From Hymenobacter mellowenesis (GTDB taxonomy: Bacteria > Bacteroidota > Bacteroidia > Cytophagales > Hymenobacteraceae): DNA of 64,000 nt. The DNA lies in NCBI RefSeq assembly GCF_030581005.1, contig NZ_JAUQSX010000010.1, positions 1-64,000 on the forward strand, in the 5' to 3' direction. Position 1 is the stretch's first letter. The number at the start of each line of letters is the position of its first letter. Of this stretch, positions 34,747 to 42,900 are shown in pieces. The position numbers and the translations under genes were made by a program. The notes under the pieces were generated by a model that saw nothing but the letters and a program-made list of their open reading frames with translations, did not search any database and was not told the DNA's origin.

Positions 34747-35511
34747 TCAAAACTCCTTTTGGTAGAAGTGCTCCTTGTCGAGAATGGCGGCAATACGCTG
34801 GAGGTTGCGGCGCAGGTCGGCCAGCGGGGTCAAAGTGCGCTGGTCGTAGCCACTCAACACCTTCTCGCCCTGCACGGGCGAGGCCAACATCAGCAGAAAG
34901 TCGCCGGGAGCGGCATTGTTGGCACTGAGGGGGGACCCCAGCTTTTTTGCTTCCTCGTCCACGCTAAAATCGACGTAGCGCAGGTGCAGAATGACGTCTT
35001 CGCCAACCTGGATGCGCGGCGCCCCGGCATACGTGATGCCGAGGCCGTCGCCTATCGGCCCGGTTATCAGGCGCACCACGACGGTATCGGCGGGCCGGCC
35101 CTGCCAGGTTTCGGCTACCCGGATGGTGTAGCGGGAGTGGTAGGACACGCCACGACTCGAATCGGTGACCAAGCGGAGCACCGTGCCGCGCACCACCTGG
35201 TCGGCGAATAAGGACGACTCCTCATAGGGGGCCGCGCCATCGATGCGAATAGAACGCTCCATGGCCCGCAAATCGATGCCGGCGCGCCGCAGGGCCGCCT
35301 CCTTGGTCACGTCGATGCGGGATTGGTAGTAGTAGCCATCGGCGGGGCGTTTGAAGCCGGCCTTGCGCACGGCCGCCGCGAAGGCCGCCTTGTGCCGGGC
35401 GGCGGCCACATCGGAGGCAAAAGCGGCGCGGGCGGTAGTGGGCTGGGCCAGCAGCAGGGCCGTCGACGCGCAGTACAGGAAACTGGCCGTGAGCCAGCGA
35501 AGAGAATTCAT
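34747..35511 (-). CDS. Secreted protein of unknown function
   Basis: A 254-residue protein with signal peptide (MNSLRWLTASFLYCASTALL). A helical segment (AFASDVAAARHKAAFAAAVR) follows, then a beta-rich domain (YTIRVAETWQGRPADTVVVR, ITYAGAPRIQVGEDVILHLR) that recalls periplasmic proteins with an OB- or cupin-like domain, not firmly assigned. ATG at 35511 or 35517. It lies 92 bp after the TonB-type gene. The function is unknown. Confidence 0.75.
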   Translation of the reverse strand: MNSLRWLTASFLYCASTALLLAQPTTARAAFASDVAAARHKAAFAAAVRKAGFKRPADGYYYQSRIDVTKEAALRRAGIDLRAMERSIRIDGAAPYEESSLFADQVVRGTVLRLVTDSSRGVSYHSRYTIRVAETWQGRPADTVVVRLITGPIGDGLGITYAGAPRIQVGEDVILHLRYVDFSVDEEAKKLGSPLSANNAAPGDFLLMLASPVQGEKVLSGYDQRTLTPLADLRRNLQRIAAILDKEHFYQKEF

Positions 35512-35609
35512 AGACATTTACCTACAAGTAAGAGGAAGAACGCCCGCAACTGGCAGCGCGGGCGATGCTACCCCAATGCCAGCCGCGCGGTTAGTACGCT
35601 GACGGAGCC

Positions 35610-36473
35610 CTACCATTTCGCCACCGGCGGCTTGCGAAAAACCACGTCCACGGCGCCGCGCACGGCCACCACCTCCTGACGCCGCCGGCCCGGCTCGAAG
35701 GCCGGCAGCCCTTCGAGCACCCGCACGGCCTCGTCGTCGTAGGCCGGGCCCAGGCCTTGCAGCACCATCACCCCGAGCAGGCGGCCATCCACGCCCACCA
35801 CGTAGCCCACGCGCACGGTGCCGCTTTTGCGGTCGGAGGCCAGCAGCAGGGGGTAGTGCAGGCTGCGCCGGATGGCGGCCCGCAGCGAATCGGCGCCGCC
35901 GGGAAACCGGGGCTGTTGGTCTACGTCGGCGCTGTCGTACACCTGCGTGGCGTCGGGGCCGGTGGGCACCACCAGCGCGGCCACTTCGGCTTCGTGGCGT
36001 TCGCGCCGCACCGCGGCCGACGATACCGTTAGCACAACCAGCACGATGGCCGCCCCCACACCCAGGCCCCACGCGGTGCCTCGCCGCCGGGTGCGGCCCA
36101 GGTGCAGCGCCCACGCGGCCGTGGGCAGGGCATAGAGCAGGTAGCCGAATGCTTCCCCGCTCACCACCAGGTGAAACCAGATGGCGTTGAGGGGCAGCAC
36201 CAGCAGCGCCGCCACGGCCACGCGCCATGCCGCACTTTCGGGGCCGAAGGGCCGGGCTTCAGCCCGTAAGGTGGCCTGCTGCTCGCTATGCCCCAGCCGG
36301 GCCAATGCCCACCCGATGCCCACCAGCAGGGCCACGCCCAACGCCGCCCAGGCCGCTAATCTCGCCAGACTATCCAAAATGGCGTCCATGCTGAAAGCGG
36401 AAGCGGCCCGGGGCAGGCCGCCCAGCCCGGCCGTGAGGGCCGCCCAGCGGCGCAGCTTATGCTGAAAGCTCAT
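35610..36473 (-). CDS. TonB-like energy transducer with multiple membrane segments
   Basis: A 287-residue protein. The C-terminal domain (about 180-287) with VYDSADVDQQPRFPGGADSL, AAIRRSLHYPLLLASDRKSG, GTVRVGYVVGVDGRLLGVMV and GLPAFEPGRRRQEVVAVRGA matches the TonB C-terminal fold of Bacteroidota. The N-terminal half has about four hydrophobic segments (WAALGVALLVGIGWALA, VAVAALLVLPLNAIWFHL), unlike the single anchor of classical TonB, and lacks the Pro/Lys-rich linker. It may be a TonB-type protein of the MotA-independent or sensor kind. It could serve an outer-membrane receptor, but none is adjacent. Confidence 0.82.
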   Translation of the reverse strand: MSFQHKLRRWAALTAGLGGLPRAASAFSMDAILDSLARLAAWAALGVALLVGIGWALARLGHSEQQATLRAEARPFGPESAAWRVAVAALLVLPLNAIWFHLVVSGEAFGYLLYALPTAAWALHLGRTRRRGTAWGLGVGAAIVLVVLTVSSAAVRRERHEAEVAALVVPTGPDATQVYDSADVDQQPRFPGGADSLRAAIRRSLHYPLLLASDRKSGTVRVGYVVGVDGRLLGVMVLQGLGPAYDDEAVRVLEGLPAFEPGRRRQEVVAVRGAVDVVFRKPPVAKW

Positions 36474-36489
36474 GGTAAGGAAAGAGTAG

Positions 36490-37068
36490 TTACAGGCGCG
36501 AATCCAGTACCAGCTCGCGCACCATGGCCTCGCCCAGCTTCCAGGCTGCGGCCCAGTCTTTTTCGGGGCTTTCGAAAGTGAGCAGGTAGAGGGCGTCGGT
36601 TTTGGTGTTGGCCAGGGCTAGCTGGTACACCACGCGGGGCTCCGCGTCGGGCGGGGCATCGCGGTAGCGCACGGTGCGCCTGACGAAGGGGCCGTCGGTC
36701 ACCGCCGTCTTTTCCAGCTGTTGCTGGCCGGGGCCGTAGCCGGTGCGCATCATCAGCATTTCGCTGAAGCTTTGGGCACTCAGCTTCGTTTGGGAAGCCA
36801 GTTTGCGCACCACTTTCAGCGTGAGCCCGGTTTCAAACTCACCGCTCTCACCCACTTCTTCGCTGGTCAGGTAATAGGTGGCGCCGCCTTTATGCACCTC
36901 AGCCTTGTAGTACCAGCCCGCGGGCAGTAGCGCGGCAGCCTTGCTTTCGGGTAGCGGTTGCCAGGCGAAGCCGGCGGGCGGCGTGGCCAGCCTGGTGTCG
37001 TAGCGCTGAGCGGCGGCGGGCAGCGCCAGCAGCACAGCTACCACCGCAACGAGAAGGAAACGAAACAT
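36490..37068 (-). CDS. Secreted protein, paralogue of the following gene
   Basis: A 192-residue protein with signal peptide MFRFLLVAVVAVLLALPAAA. The body has PAGFAWQPLPESKAAALLPA, WYYKAEVHKGGATYYLTSEE, FETGLTLKVVRKLASQ and the end YLLTFESPEKDWAAAWKLGE. It shares these features with the gene at 37089-37679. The family is not recognised; it looks like a periplasmic protein of the type found near TonB genes. It starts 20 bp after its paralogue and ends 16 bp before the TonB-type gene. Confidence 0.78.
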   Translation of the reverse strand: MFRFLLVAVVAVLLALPAAAQRYDTRLATPPAGFAWQPLPESKAAALLPAGWYYKAEVHKGGATYYLTSEEVGESGEFETGLTLKVVRKLASQTKLSAQSFSEMLMMRTGYGPGQQQLEKTAVTDGPFVRRTVRYRDAPPDAEPRVVYQLALANTKTDALYLLTFESPEKDWAAAWKLGEAMVRELVLDSRL

Positions 37069-37088
37069 AACGGCGAAGCTAGCGCCCG

Positions 37089-37679
37089 CTAGACTTTCGC
37101 ATCGAGCCGCAGCTGCTTTATCATCTCCTCGCCGAATTTCCAGGCCAGGGGCCAGTCTTTTTCGGGGCTTTCGAAAAGAAGCAGATAGAAGGTATCGGTG
37201 GTGGTGTTGGCAATGGCCCACTGCTGGATGATTTTGGCATTGGTCCCAGCGTTGGCTATGCGGTAGCGCACGCCGTAGAGGCGCAGCGGCCCCTGCGTCT
37301 TGGTTTCCTGGCCCAGCACCTGCATACCCGCCCCGCGCCCGCTGCGGGCGCTGAAGGCCCGGGCGTAGGCGTCGGCCGGCTGCTTAGACCGGGCACTGAT
37401 GCGCCGCACCACGTTCAGCGACAAGCCGGTTTGGAACTGCCCGCTGCCCACAATTCGCTCGCGGGTCACAAAATAGGCTTGCGCGTCGCGGCTGGCTTCG
37501 GCTTTGTAGTTCCAGGTAAAGGGCTTGAGCACGGCTGCGTTCACTTCGGGCAGCAGCTGCCAGTTATAACCCACAGGTGCCGCCACGGAGCGGCTGGCGG
37601 TGGGCGGGGGCGAGGTTTGGGCAGCGGCCGGGCGCATCAGCAGCAGGCCGCAAAGGGCGAGGATGGTGGGACGAAGCAT
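37089..37679 (-). CDS. Secreted protein, paralogue of the preceding gene
   Basis: A 196-residue protein with signal peptide MLRPTILALCGLLLMRPAAA. It matches the paralogue in order: PVGYNWQLLPEVNAAVLKPF, WNYKAEASRDAQAYFVTRER, FQTGLSLNVVRRISAR and FYLLLFESPEKDWPLAWKFG. The tandem pair indicates a local duplication. The frame extends to 37751, but the ATG at 37679 begins the signal peptide. The function is unknown. Confidence 0.78.
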   Translation of the reverse strand: MLRPTILALCGLLLMRPAAAQTSPPPTASRSVAAPVGYNWQLLPEVNAAVLKPFTWNYKAEASRDAQAYFVTRERIVGSGQFQTGLSLNVVRRISARSKQPADAYARAFSARSGRGAGMQVLGQETKTQGPLRLYGVRYRIANAGTNAKIIQQWAIANTTTDTFYLLLFESPEKDWPLAWKFGEEMIKQLRLDAKV

Positions 37680-37754
37680 AGCTTGCGGGAATAGATACCT
37701 TCCCTTATACGGTGCGGGCCGGCCGGGGTGGCGGCCCCCCGGTTCCTTCAAAAC

Positions 37755-37790
37755 AAAACCCCGGCCGCTGCGGGCGGCCGGGGAAAACCA
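37755..37790 (-). terminator. Orphan terminator-like hairpin
   Basis: Arms ccccggccg (37759-37767) and cggccgggg (37775-37783), followed on the minus strand by TTTTGTTTTG. It is oriented for a leftward transcript, but no supported gene lies within 400 bp upstream. Confidence 0.6.
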
Positions 37791-37899
37791 TCGTTACTGT
37801 TCAACGACGAGACGTAATTGTGCGTCTCTACACCCTCAAACCGACTTACTAAACAGTCTCAAGGTAAAGCACCGCTTGGGCATTACCGCGCCGCGCCGT

Positions 37900-38085
37900 A
37901 CGAAATAGTTTTCGCTCCCTCGAAGCCCCACCCGCCCCACGCAGTGCCCCGCCCGGCCTAAGCCCCGCCCGCCCCACCCGAAGCTTCCGTCACCCTCTCC
38001 GAAGCACTTCCCCGCCCGACCGAAGAATTTCCCCGCGCTAATTCCGGGGTTTTGAGCGGGCAGGGCGGGGGTTGGGGGCGCTACA
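37900..38085 (-). repeat. G-rich degenerate tandem repeats
   Basis: On the minus strand units of about 16-24 bases recur, each with GGGGAA or GGGGC and often CTTCGG (for example GGGGAAATTCTTCGGTCGGG, GGGGAAGTGCTTCGG, GGGGCTTAGGCCGGGC). The only open frame (37836-38150, leftward) is a Gly/Arg-rich product of the repeats and is not supported as a protein. This lies in the 514-bp gene-free stretch 37680-38193. Confidence 0.6.
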
Positions 38086-38193
38086 GATGGCGTCTCAGTT
38101 TGCCGGCGCACGCCAGCGGGCATGTGCAAAAGAAAGGGTTCCGTCATCATCCAATCAACTTCTTATCTTCTCCCCTCCCTTGCTTTAGCGCCC

Positions 38194-38910
38194 ATGACTA
38201 AGACGCTATTTACCCTGCTCATTTTAATGACGGCATACGAAAGTCCTGCGCAGGCACTAAAAGGCTGGTTTCAGACCATTGAGAAAGAGCGAGGCTTCCA
38301 AAGCGACCTGTTCCATTTCGATGGAAACCGCTTTTACTACCGTAGCTCTGGCTGCACGGGTTCGACTTCGGGCCAGGGCACCTTCGTTGTGAAGGCCCAT
38401 CACCTCCAACTGTATTTTGAAAAAACCCCGGCCGACACCAGCCGAATCGCGCATTCGCTTCCTTGCCGTGCGGATGCCATGCCTACCTATTGCTTTTTGG
38501 TAGTTGACAGAACTAGCCGGGTACCACTACCTGGGGTCAGCATTATCAGCCGAAAAACAAAGAATGGCGCCGTAACTACTGCGGCAGGTACAGCGACCTT
38601 TTCCTATTCTTCTGCCCCGCCGGCAGACGATTTGGTCACTGTGTGGAGTGTGGGATATACGCCGATTGATATTCCGCTGCCTTCAGCAGCCAGCCGAGGC
38701 TTTGTAGTTAAACTGGGACCTCCGTACTACTTCAACGAGGGCGATACCCTGACTTTTGAAATCAAAAAGTTGCGCCGAAATTCCTTTGCTATGAGGCCCG
38801 TTTTCGACAGCGACGACCTTGACGAAAGCAAAGCCGCCTACACACACTGCCACCTATTAGGCGCTGAGGAGAAAAGAAAAATCATGGAATGGCTGGCTGC
38901 GCTTCATTAG
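38194..38910 (+). CDS. Exported protein with a carboxypeptidase-regulatory-like domain
   Basis: A 238-residue protein with a signal peptide (MTKTLFTLLILMTAYESPAQ). The segment from about residue 125 (VVDRTSRVPLPGVSIISRKT, VTTAAGTATFSYSSAP, LVTVWSVGYTPIDIPL) is the beta-sandwich of the CarboxypepD_reg type. The N-terminal part (FQSDLFHFDGNRFYYRSSGC) and the C-terminal part with YTHCHLL are unassigned. Its codon use is less G+C-biased than that of its neighbours. It stands alone on the plus strand between leftward genes. Confidence 0.75.
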   Translation: MTKTLFTLLILMTAYESPAQALKGWFQTIEKERGFQSDLFHFDGNRFYYRSSGCTGSTSGQGTFVVKAHHLQLYFEKTPADTSRIAHSLPCRADAMPTYCFLVVDRTSRVPLPGVSIISRKTKNGAVTTAAGTATFSYSSAPPADDLVTVWSVGYTPIDIPLPSAASRGFVVKLGPPYYFNEGDTLTFEIKKLRRNSFAMRPVFDSDDLDESKAAYTHCHLLGAEEKRKIMEWLAALH

Positions 38911-38933
38911 AGCCATTGCGGGGCTAATTGGAA

Positions 38934-39020
38934 GTAGGAGCGGGGCTTGCCTCCGCCCGGACGCCCGCGCCGAAACAAGTATTTCGTTCAACAGCGGGCG
39001 GGGTCAAGCCCCGCCCCTAC
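38934..39020. repeat. Palindromic repeat, family T
   Basis: Arms gtaggagcggggcttgcctc (38934-38953 and on) and the complement ending at 39020 match at 21 of 25 bases. It lies between convergent stops: 23 bp after the exported protein and 63 bp after plsY. Confidence 0.8.
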
Positions 39021-39083
39021 CTCGCTCAGCCTATACACCGACTCCAAAACGGCGCCAAGCAAGCACGTTGGATATTGCCTCCC

Positions 39084-39731
39084 CTACTTCTTCGCCCACG
39101 GAAGCGGCACGCGGCTTTCCGTGCCGCTGCGCAGCCGCCCGATATTGGCCCGATGAGTGTAAATCAGCAGCGCGGCCAGCCCGAACCCCACCCACACCAG
39201 AAACGGCTGCTGCGGCCGAAACTGCGGCAGCAGTTGCAGCAGCGCAAAGCACACGCCGGCCGTCATACTGGCCAGCGAAACGTAGCGGAAAAGCAGCAGC
39301 ATCACGATGAAGACGAGCATGCACACGCCTACCGTGGCCGGGGCCACGCCCAGCATCATGCCCAGGATGGTGGCCACGCCCTTGCCGCCCCGAAACTGCG
39401 CAAACACCGGGTAGATGTGCCCCACCACGGCCAGTGCCCCGCAGGCCAGCCGGTAGTAAAGCTCGTGCTCGGGCGCGATGGCGCCCTCGCCCACCAGCCA
39501 CTGCGGCAGGAAATAAGCCGCCACAAAACCCTTCAACGCGTCGATAAGCAGCACGGCCGTGCCCGCTTTGGGGCCCAGCACCCGGAAGGTGTTGGTGGCA
39601 CCGGCATTGCCGGACCCATGCTCCCGGATGTCGGCCAGGTTGAAGAAGCGGCGGCCCACCCACAGCGCCGTAGGAATGGAACCAAGCAGGTAGGCAACGA
39701 GGAGGGCGAGGGCGATGTAGAGGTAATGCAT
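39084..39731 (-). CDS. plsY: Glycerol-3-phosphate acyltransferase PlsY
   Basis: PlsY transfers the acyl group of acyl phosphate to glycerol 3-phosphate, giving lysophosphatidic acid for phospholipid synthesis. 215 residues with about five membrane segments. The three family motifs are present: GSIPTALWVGR, REHGSGNAGATNTFRVLG and GHIYPVFAQFRGGKGVAT. The ATG at 39731 (MHYLYIALALLVAYLLG) is chosen; the longer frame runs through palindrome R3. It follows the giant secreted-protein gene on the same strand. Confidence 0.95.
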   Translation of the reverse strand: MHYLYIALALLVAYLLGSIPTALWVGRRFFNLADIREHGSGNAGATNTFRVLGPKAGTAVLLIDALKGFVAAYFLPQWLVGEGAIAPEHELYYRLACGALAVVGHIYPVFAQFRGGKGVATILGMMLGVAPATVGVCMLVFIVMLLLFRYVSLASMTAGVCFALLQLLPQFRPQQPFLVWVGFGLAALLIYTHRANIGRLRSGTESRVPLPWAKK

Positions 39732-39764
39732 GCAGGGGTAATTCGAGGAATCGGGGCTATAAAA

Positions 39765-39868
39765 GAACGTCATGCTGAGCGAAGTCGAAGCATCTCTACC
39801 GCGAGAGTAATCCATTCGGCAGGATTTACTACTGCGGTAAAGATGCTTCAACTGCGCTCAGCATGACG
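39765..39868. repeat. Palindromic repeat, family R, copy 3
   Basis: Arms GAACGTCATGCTGAGCGaAG and nearly its complement, with inner ctctaccgc/gcggtaaag. It starts 33 bp after the stop of the giant gene and ends 34 bp before plsY. Confidence 0.88.
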
Positions 39869-39900
39869 GGCGGGTTTCGTTCAGGTCCGATCAGTTTGGC

Positions 39901-42900
39901 CTAACTATCTCCGAACGGGTCGTCGGCTTTTTTCTTCTTCTGCTTCTCTTCTTCCTTCTTCTTTTTCTCCTCCTCCTTTTTCAGCTTTTCGGCTTCCTTG
40001 GCCTGGCGCTCGGCTTCTTTTTTGGCCTGGGCGGGGTCGGGCTCGGCGGCGGGGGCATCGGCGGCGGGCGTGACATCAGCCGCTTTGTCCTTGGCCTTTT
40101 CCTTTTTGGGCTCGGCGGCCGGAGCATCGGCAGCAGCGGGCGCGGCGGCTTTGTCCTTTTCCTTGGTTTTGGCCGGGGCCGGGGCGGGCTCGTCGGCGGC
40201 GCTGTCGCCGAAGGGGTCGTTGTCCTTCTTCTTCTTTTTTTTGGTCGTGGCCGGGGCCTCCTCAGCGGGCACGCTGCCGGGGTTGGCGTTGGCGTCGTCG
40301 CTGCCGAAGGCGTCGTCGTTTTTGCCCTTCTTCTTTTTCTTCTTATCCTCGAAGTTGTCGAAGTTGCCGGTGGGCGCGGCGGCGGCGGGGCGGGCGGCCA
40401 GCTTGCCGGTTTTGCCCAGGTAGTCCTTCTGGAAGTGCGAACGGAAGTTGTCGACGTCGGAGAACTCGCCCAGGAACACGCCGTAGGTGGTGGCCGTCTG
40501 GTAGTCACCCTTCTGCTTGCCGCCGATTTCGCCGTCGAAGGCTTCGCTGGAGGCCTTGGCCAGCAGCAGGTTGTTGGCGTATTTCAGGTAGAACCAGGTC
40601 TGGGGCTCGGGCTCCAGGTACACCTCCACCACGTCGGTCGAGTTGTCGCGGCGGATTTCCACGTGGCCTTCCACCATGGCGTTAAGGGCCGTTTTGCCCA
40701 CGCCCGACAGGCCGATGGGGCCCACCGAATACCAGGCGCGCTTCTTCTCGCTCCAGCGCAGGTTCACCTTGCTCAGCACCAGAGTGTGGGCCAGCTTGGG
40801 CGAGAGGCGAATGAGCGGGTCGGCGGCGCCGCGGTGGCTGGCGTAACCTTCCGTGCCCTTGTCGCCGATGAACTGGGCCAGCTTGTAGAGCTCGTTGGTG
40901 GAGCCGTCCTGCGCTTCCATCGAGCCCTTGGTGACGCGGGCCAGTTCGGCGCCCATGGCCTCGATGGCCTTGGGCGGCATGTTGATGTCGAGGCCCAGCA
41001 GGGCATCCACCGAGTAGCGGGCGCTGTCGGGGTTGGCGGTGCCCACGCCGCTGGCCACCATCTTGTAGTCCTTGCTGGTGCCGATAAACGACATCGGCCC
41101 GCGGAAGCTGAGCGAGTTGGTTTCGTCGGTGTAGGTCATGGCGGCGCCTTCGTAGGCGTTCACGTCGTCCATGTCGCGCCGCGAGATGCTGTAGATGCCC
41201 TTTTTGTCGTCGTAGCGCAGCTTGCCATCCACCTTGAAAATCGGAATATCGGTGGGGTTGGGCACCGTGGCGGCATAGAGCGGGTACACCTTGTTGCTCT
41301 GGTCCGACATGAACAGGCCCGTCACAAGCGGTGTCCCGTCCTCGGCCTTGATGTCCTGCAAGCCCAGGCTAAAGTTCTTCGGGTCAATAGAGTCCTTCAC
41401 CGCAATCCACTCGGCCGACGCGCGGTTTTTGCCGAACTGCAGCTGCACCTGGCCATCGAAGGCGAAGCCGCGTCGCTGTGAGTTCAGCTGCACGTTGCCC
41501 CGGTAGCCGATGCGCGGCGTAAGCTGGAACTTGCTGTTGGAGTTTACCACGGCCGTGGCCACGGTGGGCGGCCCCACGGTGGTTTCGCCGTCTTCGGTGG
41601 GCTTGGGTTTGCGGCTCAGCAGGCCTTTGCCGCCCTTGCGGGTGCCGGCCACCGCGCCGGAATCGGCCTGGAAGTTGGAGAAGCGCAAAGCCACCGAGTC
41701 GCGCGCGGTTTTGAAGGTGTACTCGGCCGTGCCGGTGAAGGAGGCTTTCGACAACACCTCGATGCTGCCCTTGCTCAGGCGGTGGAACTTAGCCAGGGAG
41801 TCGAGCACCACGCCGGCGTTTTTGAAGCGCTGCAGCTTGCCATTGGCCCCGATGCTCACCTTGCCCGAATCGGGGTACACCCAAGCGTCGGCCGAGGCGA
41901 TGTAGGGCACGCCGCCCACCTGCATGCGGTACTTGGCCAGGTCGTAGGTGGCCGTGGCGGCTTTAAATTTCAGGCCCAGCTGGTCGGGGTTGGTGGAGTA
42001 GAAGTACGACTTGGTGGAGTCGGAATTGGCCGCCACGCGCAGCTTCACCTGCTTTTTCTTGAAGTCCCAGTGCCCATCGCTCAGCGTGGTTTTGAACTTC
42101 GAGTACGGCAAATCGATGCTGGCCTTGCTGCCTTCTTCACGTTTGAAATCAGCGTAGCCCTTCTGCATGTTATACTCAAACGCCACGTCGTTGGCCGTGA
42201 GGGCCGGCTTGTTGGTTTCGGCCGATTTCACGCTGAGCGCGGCATTGCGCCCGGAGTAGCTGTCGGTTTTGAAGGTAAATGCCGGCGACTTGATGAATGA
42301 CTGCGGCCCGTCGAGGCGGCCGCTGCCGCCCGCGTTGTGGGGTGTCAGCAGGGCTGTGCCCTTGAAGTTGTAGCCCGATGCCAGCTTGGTTTTGGGGTCC
42401 ACGGGGCCCGAATAGAGCTTGATGGCCTCGCCGCTGCGCGGGGTGGTGAGGTACATGGAGTCCTGGCGCACGTTCCAGTTCATGAGGTAGCCGGTGGGCA
42501 GGGTCATCTTCGGAATGTCGGCCGTGGCCGTTTTCTTGGCCGCGATGGCGCCGGTTTTGCCCACGGTCACCACCGAGTCGCGGTAGAACACGAAGCTGTT
42601 CGACGTGAACGTGCCCGACTGGTAGGTAATGGTGCCGTCGGCCTGCAGGCCTTTGCCGTCCATCTTTACCTTGTTGTACACCCGGCCCCGGCCCTTATAG
42701 AGCGGGAAGCCGTCCTTCGGCACGTCGTAGGTGAAGCCCAGCGAGCCGTCTTCCTGCACCGTGAGCTTGGTTTTGAGGTCGGGCAGAATGCCGCCACTTC
42801 GGAAGGTACCATCGAAGCCCGACGCCGATTTGCTGATGCCGTTGAGCGAGTCGAGCTTGAAGGGCGGAATGTCGAACACCATCGTCGAGTCGTAGGCGCC

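Noticed and set aside
37836..38150. Leftward frame of 104 residues
   Set aside because: Its Gly/Arg-rich middle is the translation of degenerate G-rich tandem repeats; no start signal or family seen.
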